Shown: in pieces, positions 5,739 through 6,113 of the stretch
Layout of the letters: the number at the start of each line of letters is the position of its first letter
Numbering within the stretch: the first letter of the stretch is position 1
DNA from: Bacteroidales bacterium
Lineage (GTDB): Bacteria > Bacteroidota > Bacteroidia > Bacteroidales > UBA7960
Length of the DNA stretch: 6,113 nucleotides
Direction: 5' to 3'
Assembly: GCA_003451785.1 (NCBI GenBank)
Contig: DMJL01000287.1
Location: 1 to 6,113 of the forward strand
Notes under the pieces: model-generated
The model's input: only the letters and a program-made list of their open reading frames with translations
Databases searched by the model: none
Told to the model about the DNA's origin: nothing
Translations under genes and position numbers: made by a program

Positions 5739-5764
5739 TTAATAAATTGTTTATTAATTTTTTT
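5739..5764 (+). repeat. AT-only perfect palindrome followed by a T-run, upstream of pta
   Basis: TTAATAAA (5739-5746) and TTTATTAA (5750-5757) are perfect inverted repeats around a 3-base loop (TTG), directly followed by seven T residues (5758-5764). The shape is that of an intrinsic terminator, but a stem with no G:C pair would be weak in RNA. It lies between the predicted promoter and the pta ATG (32 bp before it), so it might act as an attenuator or as a protein-binding dyad; either is inference. Confidence 0.45.
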
Positions 5765-5769
5765 ACACA

Positions 5770-5789
5770 AACTTTTTATACAACTTTTT
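5770..5789 (+). repeat. Short direct repeat in the pta translation-initiation region
   Basis: AACTTTTT occurs at 5770-5777 and 5782-5789, within a slightly longer imperfect repeat (ACAAACTTTTT and ACAACTTTTT). The second copy ends 7 bp before the pta ATG, where a ribosome binding site would lie in other phyla; no Shine-Dalgarno sequence is present. Confidence 0.35.
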
Positions 5790-5796
5790 GATTTCT

Positions 5797-6113
5797 ATGC
5801 AGTTCATTGATTCTATTAAAGAAAAGGCCAGGATGGCGGGCAAAACCATTGTGTTGCCCGAAGGTACAGAAGAACGCACATTAAAAGCTGCCGATATTAT
5901 TTTGCAAGAAGGGTTAGCAAAACTTATTTTGCTAGGTCCAAAAGCAGAAATTGAAATGATGGCCGATTCTTTTGGTTTAAAAAACATTAAACGCGCTACG
6001 ATAATCGACCCTGAAACTTGGGAGCGCCGTGGTTTTTTTGCCGAAATGTTAACAGAAATTCGGAAGTCGAAGGGAATTACTTACGACGAAGCTTATCAAT
6101 TGGTGGCAAACCC
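5797..6113 (+). CDS. pta: Phosphate acetyltransferase, N-terminal part (runs off the right edge)
   Basis: Pta interconverts acetyl-CoA plus phosphate and acetyl phosphate plus CoA in the cytoplasm; with acetate kinase it makes ATP and acetate. The frame opens at ATG 5797-5799 and stays open to the edge: 105 complete codons of an enzyme normally about 330 residues long. Family landmarks visible are TIVLPEGTEERTLKAA (17-32), GLAKLILLG (39-47), IDPE (70-73) and LTEIRKSKGITYDEA (85-99). The start agrees with the usual beginning of short (class I) Pta proteins and no Shine-Dalgarno is present, as is common in this phylum. The related phosphate butyryltransferase belongs to the same superfamily, but these N-terminal motifs fit Pta better. 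It is divergent from the DUF4271 gene and is preceded by a good promoter about 260 bp upstream. Whether ackA follows lies outside the window. Confidence 0.93.
   Translation, partial: MQFIDSIKEKARMAGKTIVLPEGTEERTLKAADIILQEGLAKLILLGPKAEIEMMADSFGLKNIKRATIIDPETWERRGFFAEMLTEIRKSKGITYDEAYQLVAN

Larger units (their letters stand above)
5398..5796. other. Divergent intergenic region between the DUF4271 gene and pta
   Basis: This 399-bp AT-rich stretch has no supportable ORF on either strand; plus-strand ATGs within it hit stops within one or two codons. It holds a minus-strand -7 box facing the DUF4271 gene (5411-5418), a 10-bp direct repeat (5464-5496), a well-formed plus-strand promoter (5510-5539), and, just before pta, an AT-only palindrome with a T-run (5739-5764) and a short direct repeat (5770-5789). 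If the promoter call is right, pta has a leader of about 250 nt. Confidence 0.75.

Noticed and set aside
5763..5987. 74-codon minus-strand ORF overlapping the start of pta
   Set aside because: Antisense shadow of pta; the plus frame has clear family motifs.
1..6113. Possible mobile element, CRISPR, toxin-antitoxin, tRNA or defence system
   Set aside because: No transposase, integrase, spaced repeat array, tRNA-like cloverleaf or toxin/antitoxin pair was found; gene content is conserved housekeeping.

Overview
This 6.1-kb window looks like ordinary chromosomal DNA from a member of the Bacteroidota (Bacteroidetes). Three things point there. The cluster DUF4271 membrane protein - uroporphyrinogen-III synthase - rnpA - yidD - S41 peptidase is, from my knowledge of these genomes, typical of that phylum. 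There are no convincing Shine-Dalgarno sequences. Several matches to the phylum's -7 promoter element (TAnnTTTG) precede genes, and one of them has a correctly spaced TTG at -33. I cannot name a genus from the sequence.

Layout: everything from 1 to 5397 reads on the minus strand. In transcription order it holds a DUF4271 integral membrane protein (5397-4462), hemD (4405-3662, TTG start), rnpA (3605-3099), yidD (3092-2853, GTG start, in the same frame as rnpA and two codons after its stop), an S41 C-terminal processing peptidase (2689-860), a small exported Arg/Pro-rich protein of unknown function (733-389), and the first 96 codons of an exported protein that runs off the left edge (290-1). 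A 399-bp divergent intergenic region (5398-5796) then leads into the plus-strand start of phosphate acetyltransferase (pta, 5797 to the right edge).

How the genes relate: hemD supplies the uroporphyrinogen III ring for heme, siroheme and corrinoids. RnpA is the protein subunit of RNase P, which matures tRNA 5' ends. YidD assists membrane insertion by YidC. The S41 protease trims or degrades envelope proteins. These are housekeeping jobs held together by conserved gene order rather than by one evident pathway. Pta belongs to acetate and acetyl-CoA energy metabolism and is divergently transcribed.

I found no mobile element, CRISPR array, tRNA, rRNA or defence system, and nothing that amounts to a new biological system. 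The points most worth a second look are small: a cysteine-clustered N-terminus or misplaced start on the S41 protease, the RP-repeat exported protein beside it, an unusually long RnpA, the in-frame rnpA/yidD junction with non-ATG starts nearby, and an AT-only perfect palindrome with a T-run just upstream of pta.
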